Below, in pieces: positions 25,370 to 34,290 of a stretch of 64,000 bases of DNA. The position numbers and the translations under genes were made by a program. How positions within the stretch are numbered: the stretch's first letter is position 1; the number at the start of each line of letters is the position of its first letter. The stretch lies in assembly GCA_017532145.1 (NCBI GenBank), contig JAFXJR010000100.1:1-64000 (forward strand). Direction: 5' to 3'. The notes under the pieces were generated by a model that was given only the letters and a program-made list of their open reading frames with translations, was not told the DNA's origin and made no database searches. Origin of the DNA: Lachnospiraceae bacterium (GTDB lineage: Bacteria; Bacillota; Clostridia; Lachnospirales; Lachnospiraceae).

Positions 25370-26491
25370 ATGCTCTTTTATATGATAATTGCCCTAGTGA
25401 CCATAGGGCTGGCAGCATCAGTGCGGATGTTTCCGGTGAGAGAAGACAGGATGGAGGAAGGAATCAGCAGACAACAGGCAATCAATGGGTTGTGCCTGTT
25501 TTCTATTTTTCTGGTCCTGTTTGCCGTATCAGCCTGTCGGATGAATGTGGGCAATGACTATGCCCGTTATGTGGAGTTTATGCATCTGATAGCCTTCGAT
25601 GCCTATAGCTATGTGCCGACAGAGGTGGGCTTTAATGCACTGGTAACCGTACTGTATGAGCTGGCAGGAAGTGAAAACTTTCTACTGGTGTTTGCTGTAT
25701 TTGCCTTTGTGACGATTTGGCTATTTTTAAAGGCCATGTATGAACAGAGTGACAGCTTTGGATGGAGCTTTTTTCTGTTTATGACCTTCGGCTTCTATTT
25801 TTCCACCTTTAATACGGTCAGGTACTATCTGGCACTGGGGATAGCCTTATATGCAGTAAAATATGTGTTAAGAACGGAATGGATCAGGTTTCTTCTACTG
25901 GTACTTCTGGGGTCTGCCTTTCATAAGTCCATGCTGGTGGTGATTCCCCTGTATTTTTTCGCTACTCTGCCTTGGAAAAAATGGCAGCTGGCCTTACTGG
26001 CAGCCTTTTGCAGTACCTTTTTTTATCTGCAGGACTTTTATCTTAAGGTGGTGGTGTTTTTATATCCTTCGTATAAGGATACGGAGTATCTGGAGGGAGG
26101 GGTGAGCTGGTTTAATATTTTGCGATGCAGTGCAGTGCTGGTGCTTTCTCTGATTTATTATCAGCAGGCAGTGAAGGGCAGCAGCAGAAATCGGTTCTAC
26201 TTTTTCTGCAATCTGGGTGCCCTGGTATTATATACCTGCTGCTCCTTTCTGCCGATTATTACCCGTATTGGCTACTATTTAAATGTAACGCAGATTCTGT
26301 TTATTCCGGCAGTGCTGAAGAAGATTCCCAACAGGAAACAGAGGTGGTTTTGGACAGGAGCGGTAGTGCTGGCAGCAGTGGGATATTTTATCCTGTATCT
26401 GCTCCGGGCAGACGACGACGGAATCAGAGTCCTTCCCTACCAGACGTTTATGTTTCATGATATGGTACCGATTCTGTCAGAGATGAATTAG
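25370..26491 (+). CDS. EpsG family (Wzy-like) polysaccharide polymerase
   Basis: 373 residues with about ten membrane spans. The segment VSACRMNVGNDYARYVEFM followed by EVGFNALVTVL is typical of EpsG, the O-antigen-ligase-like polymerase of Gram-positive exopolysaccharide loci. TFNTVRYYLALGIALYAV and AFHKSMLVVIPLYF are further conserved helices. Expected to join repeat units on the outer face of the membrane. It ends the locus. No Wzx flippase is visible in the run, so that activity must be elsewhere. Confidence 0.85.
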   Translation: MLFYMIIALVTIGLAASVRMFPVREDRMEEGISRQQAINGLCLFSIFLVLFAVSACRMNVGNDYARYVEFMHLIAFDAYSYVPTEVGFNALVTVLYELAGSENFLLVFAVFAFVTIWLFLKAMYEQSDSFGWSFFLFMTFGFYFSTFNTVRYYLALGIALYAVKYVLRTEWIRFLLLVLLGSAFHKSMLVVIPLYFFATLPWKKWQLALLAAFCSTFFYLQDFYLKVVVFLYPSYKDTEYLEGGVSWFNILRCSAVLVLSLIYYQQAVKGSSRNRFYFFCNLGALVLYTCCSFLPIITRIGYYLNVTQILFIPAVLKKIPNRKQRWFWTGAVVLAAVGYFILYLLRADDDGIRVLPYQTFMFHDMVPILSEMN

Positions 26492-26587
26492 GATAGTCTA
26501 AGGATGCCTTTGCGGTGGGCAGATAGATGGGAGCTGAGATGACCAATTGTTTTCTTTTTGATAAGGCATGATCTTATAGGCAAGGCT

Positions 26588-27073
26588 TTAGAGGAAAATA
26601 TCTTGCTCAATCCACAGGGCAGGGCAGGGATCCATGCAGCAGGATACCTTTAGTATTTTTTTATTCCAGCTCTGAAAGGTGATACCGTCTACAGCAATCT
26701 GAGGAGTCTGCCATAACCGCTTTCCATTTTCTCCAAAACACAGAACTCTGGTGGCTGATGCAGCAAAGAGAAAACAATTGACCTCATAAAAATAGCCAAA
26801 ATACAAATCTACGGGAATGGTTTGATAGTCCAGAGTCAGCAGATTGACAACAAAGATGGTATCACCGTTTCCTATGTAGAGGTGCTGGGAAAAGAGATGG
26901 ATGGTATCAAAGGGATTGGAGGTTTGTTCTACTTCAACTAACAGATAAGCCTGTTGGTCTTTCCAGACACCATACTTTTTTCCCTGTCCCAGTGTCAGAG
27001 TATGGCAAAAGCAGGTATGTCTGATAGTGTATTGATTATCGGTAATAGAAAAGGAAGTTCTGTATTGGGTCAT
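26588..27073 (-). CDS. hypothetical protein, beta-rich
   Basis: 161 residues on the minus strand, with ribosome-binding site AAGGAGA before its ATG. It shows repeated alternation of hydrophobic beta-like segments such as QHLYIGNGDTIFVVNLLTL, ...FYEVNCFLFAASATRVLCFGENGKRLW, reminiscent of a partial beta-propeller. No named family recognised. It converges with the EpsG gene and diverges from the next. Immunity-like proteins often look like this, but that is only a guess. Confidence 0.6.
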   Translation of the reverse strand: MTQYRTSFSITDNQYTIRHTCFCHTLTLGQGKKYGVWKDQQAYLLVEVEQTSNPFDTIHLFSQHLYIGNGDTIFVVNLLTLDYQTIPVDLYFGYFYEVNCFLFAASATRVLCFGENGKRLWQTPQIAVDGITFQSWNKKILKVSCCMDPCPALWIEQDIFL

Positions 27074-27293
27074 AAATAGGGTCTCCTTGGAGGGGATTAG
27101 GAAAAAATTTCATTCCTTTGACTGGAGGAGGAATGGTACAAATAGTTATTTATAAGTCAGTATATAGAAAAATAGAGCAAAGTTCTACCCATTTCTCTTT
27201 TTTTATTATATAATAGAGCCAAAACAGTTGTTCGTCAAGATTTATAGAGAGAAGGTGTACAGCCTGAAGAATAGTTAATAAGGGATAAGGAAG

Positions 27294-27656
27294 ATGTTTC
27301 AATGGGATGAAATCAAAAAGTGTTATCTATGGGAGACACAATCAATAAGAATCAGCTGTGAAAATCAGCCGGGGGAAGAAGGGGAAGGCTATGCCTTACA
27401 ACTGGCGGAGCAATATCCTTCTGCAATAAATAAAATTGCGCAATATATTAGCGGGGAAAGGGAGTTTCAGGAAAGCTATGAGAAACCTTCTATAGAACAG
27501 ACTTTGGACTTATTAAAAAACAGTATGTCGATTCCCTGGATTTTTCTCCAGGGCAATGATAGGGCTATGATTGCATATTGTGACGAAGACTATGTGTTGG
27601 AATTTGAGTGTATGGGGATTTTTTCTGATTTTCAAGGACTGACTGTCAGTAGTTGA
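27294..27656 (+). CDS. hypothetical protein
   Basis: 120 residues, acidic, no membrane segment. A TATAAT box lies at 27210-27215 about 80 bases before it, and a good upstream GGATAAGGAAG site precedes the ATG. No domain recognised. It is in a group of three small unknown genes at the left edge of the accessory island. Confidence 0.55.
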   Translation: MFQWDEIKKCYLWETQSIRISCENQPGEEGEGYALQLAEQYPSAINKIAQYISGEREFQESYEKPSIEQTLDLLKNSMSIPWIFLQGNDRAMIAYCDEDYVLEFECMGIFSDFQGLTVSS

Positions 27657-27672
27657 TTAAGATTAGGAACAA

Positions 27673-27702
27673 ATAGGATAAGATAGGATAAGATAGGATA
27701 AA
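27673..27702 (+). repeat. tandem decamer repeat
   Basis: Three direct copies of ATAGGATAAG (the third ends AA) between two small genes. Confidence 0.8.
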
Positions 27703-27794
27703 GCAGATAGTAGTCAGGCTAGAAGTCAGAATCGATATGGTGACAGGTGCGGGAAGCAATATAAGGATGAACATGAAAATCCATGGAGGAAACT

Positions 27795-28469
27795 ATGCTG
27801 GCAATTTTATGGATGGCAATAGAATGGAGAAAAGAAAGCAGGTCGCCCCAAGGTGCTTTGCAGAGAGAAAAATACCTTCAGCCAATGAAGATTGAGGAAG
27901 GAGTAAATCTGGCAGGAGAGGGTATCTTCTTAAAAAAATGCAGCTATTATCAAAAGAGAGATAGCGTGTCCCATGCAGGGGATAGGTTTTTAGAAATGAA
28001 TCAAAAGCTGCTTGAACGAGATAGGGGAAGGCCTTTTATGGGAGAGGATGAATACGAATATAGAAGGCTGAGGAAGTGGAGACAGCAGATGGAGAGAGAA
28101 AAAGGGGCATTTTACACAATGGAAAAGGTGGAGATTCCCTGTGTGACGATTGCCAGGGAGCAGGGGGATTCCTATCGAATTCGATGGTTTGATGATGAGA
28201 AGGGTATGCCAAGACGGAAAGGAAGAAACGAAGAATTCTATAGAAAAGGAAGCAGGCTGGCAGGACGGTCAAATGTATTAAATGAAACGGCATTTATTTT
28301 AGAGCCAGGGCAGTCCGGACTGCTGAAATATAATTATCGCTATACCTCTTATCATGGACAATGGTACTGTTGCTATTCTATTTATTTAGTGAATACACAG
28401 GAGTTGGTACAGGATATTTTTATGCGGAGCTATACCTTTGAGTATCGTCAGCTGGCACAGTTGCTTTAG
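27795..28469 (+). CDS. hypothetical protein
   Basis: 224 residues from ATG 27795; an ATG at 27783 contains the GGAGG that serves this start. The middle is basic and rich in Arg/Glu, and the C-terminal 60 residues have a Tyr-rich stretch (LLKYNYRYTSYHGQWYCCYSIYLV) that looks like a beta-sheet. No recognised family. It ends 11 bases before the ATPase gene of the next module and may be transcribed with it. Confidence 0.55.
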   Translation: MLAILWMAIEWRKESRSPQGALQREKYLQPMKIEEGVNLAGEGIFLKKCSYYQKRDSVSHAGDRFLEMNQKLLERDRGRPFMGEDEYEYRRLRKWRQQMEREKGAFYTMEKVEIPCVTIAREQGDSYRIRWFDDEKGMPRRKGRNEEFYRKGSRLAGRSNVLNETAFILEPGQSGLLKYNYRYTSYHGQWYCCYSIYLVNTQELVQDIFMRSYTFEYRQLAQLL

Positions 28470-28480
28470 GAGGAAGAACA

Positions 28481-29797
28481 ATGAAACTAAGTATAAAAAA
28501 CTTTGCAAAAATTAAAGAAGCGGAGATAACAATTGATGGAATCACAGTGATTACTGGTGAAAATAATACAGGAAAGAGTACGGTTGGGAAAATATTATTT
28601 TCATGGTTTAATGCTTTATCCGATGTAGAGGAAAAAATTTTACAAAAGCGGTTAAAGGAAATTGAACGTGCCAATAAGGCATTAATTCAGGATTATATTA
28701 GTGATGCCTGGGTAACAAGAAGTATGCAGGTACAGAGTGCAGCAGTTCTGGCCAGAAAAATCAATATGCAAATCAGAAAAGAGCTGGATAGAAACCTGTC
28801 TCTGACAGAAGAAAATCTTCTGAATATGGTGGCAAAATTGATAAAGAAGTGGGGAGAATCAACGGAAGGAATCGAACCCTACACTTATCTGGATATGTTG
28901 GAGGATATTTGTAATACCATTCAGGAAGTTATGGAGCTGCCGGAGGAAAATATTGTGTTGGAAATTATCTCCCGATATTTTAATCAGGTATTTCATTCGC
29001 AAATTACCTCCTTTGCTGAGGATATCCATGGAGAAACCATGTTAGTTCTGGAGATGAAGGGAAAGGAACAGAAGTTGTTTTTTGACAGTGATTCCTGTAA
29101 GGCTTTTGCCAATCATATCAGAATTTTTCAAAAGGCAATCTACATAGACAATCCGTTTGCCGTAGACGAATTATCCGGTTATAGAGACTTAAATCCGATG
29201 GATAAGATGTTGAGAGACTTATTGACAAGTAAGGCTCAGGAGGATGTATTGGATGAAGTGATTGGTGCGGTCAGAGCAAAGGAAAAGCTGGGTGATTTTT
29301 ATGAAATCCTGCAGAGTGTAGTGGATGGGGAAATCGTCATCAACCAAAGCAATGAAGAATATTACTTAAAAAATCAGGAGTCCAATGAGCCTATTTCCTT
29401 CCGTAACCTTTCGACAGGAATGAAGTCCTTTGTGATATTAAAGATGCTGTTGGAAAAGGGCGAATTAAAGGAGAAGGATGTCCTGATTTTAGACGAGCCG
29501 GAGATTCATCTGCATCCACAATGGCAAATCGCCTATGCAGAGTTAATTGTATTGTTGCAGAAGCACTTTGATCTTTCGGTAGTGATTACTACCCATAGCC
29601 CTTATTTTATGGATGCTATCCATCTGTTTTCCTGTAAATATGGAAGTGAAAGCAGGGTAAACTATTATGCATCTTCTAAGGTAGGGAATCTGGTAAAAAT
29701 GGATTGTGTCACAGGAAATCTGGAAGAGATTTATCAAAAGATGGCTGCTCCGATTCAGATGCTGGATTCCTTAAGATATGAATTAAACAATAGGTGA
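28481..29797 (+). CDS. AAA/ABC-type ATPase of the OLD-like (AAA15/AAA21) class
   Basis: 438 residues. Walker A GENNTGKST at residues 26-34, an ABC-like signature FRNLSTGMKSF, Walker B DVLILDEPEIHLHPQWQ and a switch histidine in ITTHSPYF. Between Walker A and the signature is a long helical insertion, as in defence ATPases. There is no TOPRIM domain, unlike OLD and GajA. It is 13 bases from the next gene, so the two probably work together. Role unknown; a two-gene conflict system is plausible. Confidence 0.8.
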   Translation: MKLSIKNFAKIKEAEITIDGITVITGENNTGKSTVGKILFSWFNALSDVEEKILQKRLKEIERANKALIQDYISDAWVTRSMQVQSAAVLARKINMQIRKELDRNLSLTEENLLNMVAKLIKKWGESTEGIEPYTYLDMLEDICNTIQEVMELPEENIVLEIISRYFNQVFHSQITSFAEDIHGETMLVLEMKGKEQKLFFDSDSCKAFANHIRIFQKAIYIDNPFAVDELSGYRDLNPMDKMLRDLLTSKAQEDVLDEVIGAVRAKEKLGDFYEILQSVVDGEIVINQSNEEYYLKNQESNEPISFRNLSTGMKSFVILKMLLEKGELKEKDVLILDEPEIHLHPQWQIAYAELIVLLQKHFDLSVVITTHSPYFMDAIHLFSCKYGSESRVNYYASSKVGNLVKMDCVTGNLEEIYQKMAAPIQMLDSLRYELNNR

Positions 29798-29810
29798 AAG
29801 GTAAAGACAG

Positions 29811-30389
29811 ATGACAGAAGAAGTAATTAAAGCACTCCCGGAAGCGTTACAAAAGCAGATTTGTACATTAAAGAAAGTATCGGAGATAAATACCAATGGG
29901 GAGATGATGTGTGAAAGTAAAATAAAGGTGGTATATTTAGGGGAAATCCCAAAGCAATATATTCAGGAAAGAGGATGGAGGGGAGAACCAAAATCCAATG
30001 CTGCCCTATATGGGGATACCAAAGGAATGTGGTATTTTATTGAGTTTCAAAATGGTAAGGTACATCGGGAAGATATTTATAGAAAAATATATGACAGCTT
30101 GATTCTGCTCATGGAATTAAAGGTTTTCCCGGATTTTGATTTTATCAGAAAACAGGTAAATTATATCTTGGTTTATCAGGGAGATAAGACAAAAAAAATA
30201 CAGGAATCAATGGCAAGGGAAGAAATCTATCATTATATGAGAGGATTAGCCAATCAGGAAAAAAAGTTGTTTGGAGTGGACAGATTGGAAGGGTATTTAT
30301 TACAGGAAGCTCATACTTATACTAAGAGTCTGTTTTATAAAAGCTTTGTGCATCCTATGGAGCAGGAGGAAGGATTATACGAAGGTTAG
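29811..30389 (+). CDS. partner protein of the ATPase, possible nuclease-like fold
   Basis: 192 residues. The central MWYFIEFQNGKVHREDIYRK followed by IYDSLILLMEL resembles the strand-helix core of a PD-(D/E)xK nuclease, with E-F-Q in the position of E-x-K. The usual lysine is replaced by glutamine, so catalysis is uncertain. The rest (IPKQYIQERGWRGEPKSNAALYGDTKGMW, YILVYQGDKTKK) forms no motif I can name. It always appears to be the second gene of the ATPase pair here. Assignment as effector is inference. Confidence 0.6.
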   Translation: MTEEVIKALPEALQKQICTLKKVSEINTNGEMMCESKIKVVYLGEIPKQYIQERGWRGEPKSNAALYGDTKGMWYFIEFQNGKVHREDIYRKIYDSLILLMELKVFPDFDFIRKQVNYILVYQGDKTKKIQESMAREEIYHYMRGLANQEKKLFGVDRLEGYLLQEAHTYTKSLFYKSFVHPMEQEEGLYEG

Positions 30390-30452
30390 TAAGTTTCCTT
30401 ATGTCGCTTCGTACTCGGTATACGGGAAGCGGCAATTTTTTGGATTCGGGTC

Positions 30453-30475
30453 AAAGCGGATATTCGCAATCCGCT
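30453..30475 (+). repeat. hairpin of repeat motif C in reverse
   Basis: AGCGGAT / ATCCGCT, loop ATTCGCA-like, in the gap before the MoxR gene. It could stop or attenuate transcription, but no T run follows directly. Confidence 0.4.
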
Positions 30476-30511
30476 TCGCTATTTTGATGGAAAGAAAACG
30501 AAAGGAGTATA

Positions 30512-31762
30512 GTGATTAAAATGACAAAGGATAATCAAGCTGACAACAAGCAGATGAAGCCTCCGGTGGAGGTGCGTTACCGGGAGGAATTGGAGGCACT
30601 AAAGGATTTGGATACGGGGAAAAAGCCGCTGAATTGGAAGTTGTCGCCCCAGGCAGTTCGTACCTTTATTCTGGGCAGTAAGAAGCCTCTGCAGTGGAAG
30701 GGTAAGGAACTGTTCATCAAAAAGAAGTATCTGGGCAATGATGCTTTAGTAGAACGTTGTATTATCACTCTGGCCGGTAATCGGGGTCTGATGCTGGTAG
30801 GAGAGCCGGGAACAGCAAAAACCATGCTGTCGGAGCTGCTTTCTGCTGCCATTAGCGGTGTCAGCACCAATACCATTCAGGGAACAGCAGGTACCACAGA
30901 GGACATGATTAAGTATAGCTGGAATTATGCGTTGCTTCTGGCAAAGGGACCCAGCCGGGAGGCCTTGGTGCCTTCTCCTCTCTATGTGGGAATGGAGAGG
31001 GGGATTCTCACCCGCTTTGAGGAAATTACCCGTACTCCTGCAGAAATTCAGGATAGTCTGATTAGTGTGTTAAGCGACAAGGTGTTGAATGTACCGGAGC
31101 TGGGAGAGGAGGGGCTGCTTTTTGCCCAAACAGGCTTTAATGTGATTGGTACAGCCAATACCAGAGACAAAGGAGTCAACGAGATGAGCAGTGCCTTGAA
31201 GCGCCGTTTTAACTTTGAGACCGTTATGCCTATTCGGGATGTGGCGATGGAGAAGCAGATTATTTTAAATGAGGTAGAGGAGCTGGCGAAGGAAAATCAG
31301 ATTGAAATGAAGCCGGATGAGGATGTGGCAGAGTTGCTGGCCTCTACCTATCATGAGCTGCGGGAGGGTGTATCCTCTCTGGGACATCGGATTGACAGAC
31401 CCTCTGCAGTGATGAGTACAGCAGAGGCAGTTTCTGTCTATTATCAGACCATGATGACGGCTTATTATTATGGTTTCTCCGGGAAGAGTGTTCAGAAGGA
31501 GGCTGATCAGAGTAAGGAAGCAGGAAAGGGACGGAAGAATACCCGGAAAAAGGAACAGGAGGACAGTCAGGAAACGAATCAGGGAGAACCGGGAATGGAT
31601 TTGGGCTGTCTGGTACAAAATCTGGTAGGGGCAGTACAAAAGGAAAATAAGGAGGATTTGGAAAAGCTAAGGAGCTATTTTCAGACCGTAATTCGAGTTA
31701 AGGGAGAGAAAGAGGGCGGCTTATGGAGCGAGTATTATGCAGCCAGGAAATATCTGCGATAG
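30512..31762 (+). CDS. MoxR-type AAA+ ATPase (YehL-like)
   Basis: 416 residues from GTG 30512, four bases after AAAGGAG; ATG 30521 is an alternative. The Walker A is GEPGTAKT (near residue 97). The segment GILTRFEEITRTPAEIQDSL takes the place of Walker B, with FEE where LDE is usual. GTANTRDKGVNEMSSALKRRF contains sensor 1 and the arginine finger. A charged linker rich in Lys/Glu/Gln precedes the C-terminal helices. MoxR ATPases usually act on a VWA partner, which is encoded two genes on. The gene overlaps the next by 40 bases. Similar to E. coli yehL by context and class. Confidence 0.87.
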   Translation: MIKMTKDNQADNKQMKPPVEVRYREELEALKDLDTGKKPLNWKLSPQAVRTFILGSKKPLQWKGKELFIKKKYLGNDALVERCIITLAGNRGLMLVGEPGTAKTMLSELLSAAISGVSTNTIQGTAGTTEDMIKYSWNYALLLAKGPSREALVPSPLYVGMERGILTRFEEITRTPAEIQDSLISVLSDKVLNVPELGEEGLLFAQTGFNVIGTANTRDKGVNEMSSALKRRFNFETVMPIRDVAMEKQIILNEVEELAKENQIEMKPDEDVAELLASTYHELREGVSSLGHRIDRPSAVMSTAEAVSVYYQTMMTAYYYGFSGKSVQKEADQSKEAGKGRKNTRKKEQEDSQETNQGEPGMDLGCLVQNLVGAVQKENKEDLEKLRSYFQTVIRVKGEKEGGLWSEYYAARKYLR

Positions 31763-34290
31763 AGGAAAGGTTCAATGAGCTTCCCTCACCGCTTGTCTAT
31801 GATATAACCCATCCCATTCTGTTTTTTCCGGTACGTCATCACAGCCCCTGCTGTGCTTTCCATTTAAAAAAGGCTATTGCAGAATATCGCCCTGACTGTA
31901 TTTTAATTGAAGGACCGGAGAATGCTCAGGATTTGATTCCTGTGCTGGTACATAAGGAGACCAAGCCTCCTCTGGCACTGTATTATGCTTATCGGGATAA
32001 GGGAGGTCTGGTAAGTCCGGAAAAAGAGGATTATAAATGCTACTATCCCTTTTTGGACTATTCTCCGGAGCTGGTAGCACTGAGGGAGGCTGTAGCAAGG
32101 GGAATTCCTGCCTCTTTTATTGACTTGCCCTATCAGGAGATTTTAATTGGTACAGCCAAAAATCGAGGGGTAAGACAGGAGGGGGAGAAGCAGACCTACA
32201 ACGACGATTACCTGTTAAGCCGGAGTCTGTATCTGAAAAGGCTTTGTGAAAAAACCGGGCTACGCAGCTTTGAGGAGCTGTGGGAGAAATATTTTGAGAT
32301 TCAGGGACTAAGACAGGAGACCTCTGTTTTTGTCAGACAGATGCTGACCTACTGCGTACTGTCCAGACAGCACACACCAAAGGAGGAGCTGGAAGAAGAC
32401 GGTTGTCTTTTGCGAGAGCAATATATGGTGGAGCAGATAGTAAAGGCATCAAAGACCTATGGTAAAATTTTGGTAGTTACAGGGGGATTCCATACCTATG
32501 GACTGTGGGAGCTGCTTCAGAAAAAAAATAAGCCCTTAAAGCTCCATACGTCGGCAAAAAACAATCAGGAGGTATATCCTATGTCCTATTCCATGGAGGC
32601 AGCAGATGCTCTCAATGGTTATGCCAGTGGGATGCAGTCTCCGGGCTTTTATCAGCAGGTGTGGCAAGGCTTGGAGGAAGGAGAAAAACCGGAGGGAGCC
32701 TACGAGGAAGCGGTACTGTATTATCTGGCGGCCACAGGAAAGGCGGCAAGGCAGAAGGGAGAAGGAATTTCCTCCTATGATGAAATCTGTGCCTATTCCA
32801 TGGCAAGAGGGCTGGCAGCTCTAAGGGGAAAGCAGGAGCCGGGACTGTATGAGCTGCGAGACAGTGCCTTATCTTCCTTTGTCAAGGGAGAATACAGCCT
32901 ATCTACTGATGGTACACTAAGAATCCTGCAAAAGCTGGTGACGGGACAGCAGGTAGGGAAGCTTTGTGCAGATGCCAGACGTCCTCCTCTTTTGGAGGAT
33001 TTTGAGGAACAATGCAGATTCTTTGGTATTAAGCTTCATTCAGTATCAGAAACAGAGGTAACTCTGGAAATTTTTTCCAAAGAAAAACATTTGCGAATGA
33101 GTCGTTTCCTATACCAGACAGAATTTTTAGGCTGCCAGTTTGCAAAAAGGAAAAAAGGTTCTGATTTGGTGGGACGAAGAGACAGAAACCGGGTGCGTGA
33201 AATCTGGATTTATAAATGGTCTGGTCAGATAACTGCAGCGTTGATTGATGCTTCCATCTCAGGCGGTACCTTACAGGAGGCAGTACGTTCTTTACTGTAT
33301 ACCGGATTGGCAAAAAGTACCGGCTGTAAAGAGGCAGCCGAGCTGTTAGTAAAGGGATTTCTGATGGGACTGCAAGATGAGCAGACATTGATGCAGGAGC
33401 ATTTGAGCAGAGTATTGGCTACGGATGGAGACTTTTTTTCTCTGGCAAGAGGCTTTTCTCATTTGTTGATGCTGGCAGAGCTGCAGGATTTATATCGGGT
33501 AAGGCAGCAGATGGATTTAGAGGGAATGATTCGTACGTGTTTTCAAAAGCTGATTCAGTTACTGCCTTCCATGGGGAAGGTAGGAGAGGAGAATCAGCAG
33601 GAATGTATGGAATGTCTGAGGATTCTGTATCAGGCTACGGGGAAGAAAGCCTATCAGGAGCTGCAGCCATTTTTTATAGAGGCTTTGGAACTATTACTTT
33701 CGGGAGGACAGCCTCAGATATCATTACCATCCCCCCAGCGATTACCGCAAGCTTCCCAATCCCGACAGCAGACTGAGCAGGAGCAGTCACAGGCTTTCCA
33801 ATCCTGGCAGCAGATTGACCAGAGGGTTCAGCCAATTATTCAGCCGGGTATTCAGCCGGGAATCGAAGGAACTGTTCTGGGACTGTTGTATGGCTATCAT
33901 GGTGAGTATGGAGAATGGATTGCCCATTCTGCCCAAGGGTATCTGAGAGGAACGGAGGAAATGCTGAAAAAAAGTGCAGCCTTTCTTCGGGGACTATTTT
34001 TTACTGCCAGGGATTTTGTCTTTGTGAGCCAGGATTTTCTTCGTCTGGTGGATGAGCTGCTGGAACGCCTGCCGGCAGAGGAATTTTTAAAGCTGCTGCC
34101 AGAGTTGAGAATGGCCTTTGCCTATTTTACCCCCATGGAGACAGACCGGATTGCAGGGCAGGCTGCAGCCTTTCATGGAAAGACGGGAGCTCAGCTATTG
34201 AAGGGACGGAATGTAGACCCTTTGGAATATGCCTATGGAGAAGAATTGAATGCTTATGCAGAAGAACGAATGGGAGAGGATTGGATTTGA
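31723..34290 (+). CDS. DUF5682 family protein (YehM-like)
   Basis: 855 residues. The N-terminus has ILFFPVRHHSPCCAFHL and CILIEGPENA, then IASFIDLPYQE-like and VVTGGFHTYGL segments that characterise DUF5682. These may bind a metal or nucleotide through the HH and GGFH motifs, but no activity is known. The middle is helical. A Gln/Pro/Ser-rich insert lies near residues 665-715 and appears to be expanded by a short DNA duplication. The final region has GRNVDPLEYAYGEELNAYAE. Genes on both sides overlap it, so it is clearly part of one operon with MoxR and VWA. Confidence 0.82.
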   Translation: MERVLCSQEISAIEERFNELPSPLVYDITHPILFFPVRHHSPCCAFHLKKAIAEYRPDCILIEGPENAQDLIPVLVHKETKPPLALYYAYRDKGGLVSPEKEDYKCYYPFLDYSPELVALREAVARGIPASFIDLPYQEILIGTAKNRGVRQEGEKQTYNDDYLLSRSLYLKRLCEKTGLRSFEELWEKYFEIQGLRQETSVFVRQMLTYCVLSRQHTPKEELEEDGCLLREQYMVEQIVKASKTYGKILVVTGGFHTYGLWELLQKKNKPLKLHTSAKNNQEVYPMSYSMEAADALNGYASGMQSPGFYQQVWQGLEEGEKPEGAYEEAVLYYLAATGKAARQKGEGISSYDEICAYSMARGLAALRGKQEPGLYELRDSALSSFVKGEYSLSTDGTLRILQKLVTGQQVGKLCADARRPPLLEDFEEQCRFFGIKLHSVSETEVTLEIFSKEKHLRMSRFLYQTEFLGCQFAKRKKGSDLVGRRDRNRVREIWIYKWSGQITAALIDASISGGTLQEAVRSLLYTGLAKSTGCKEAAELLVKGFLMGLQDEQTLMQEHLSRVLATDGDFFSLARGFSHLLMLAELQDLYRVRQQMDLEGMIRTCFQKLIQLLPSMGKVGEENQQECMECLRILYQATGKKAYQELQPFFIEALELLLSGGQPQISLPSPQRLPQASQSRQQTEQEQSQAFQSWQQIDQRVQPIIQPGIQPGIEGTVLGLLYGYHGEYGEWIAHSAQGYLRGTEEMLKKSAAFLRGLFFTARDFVFVSQDFLRLVDELLERLPAEEFLKLLPELRMAFAYFTPMETDRIAGQAAAFHGKTGAQLLKGRNVDPLEYAYGEELNAYAEERMGEDWI

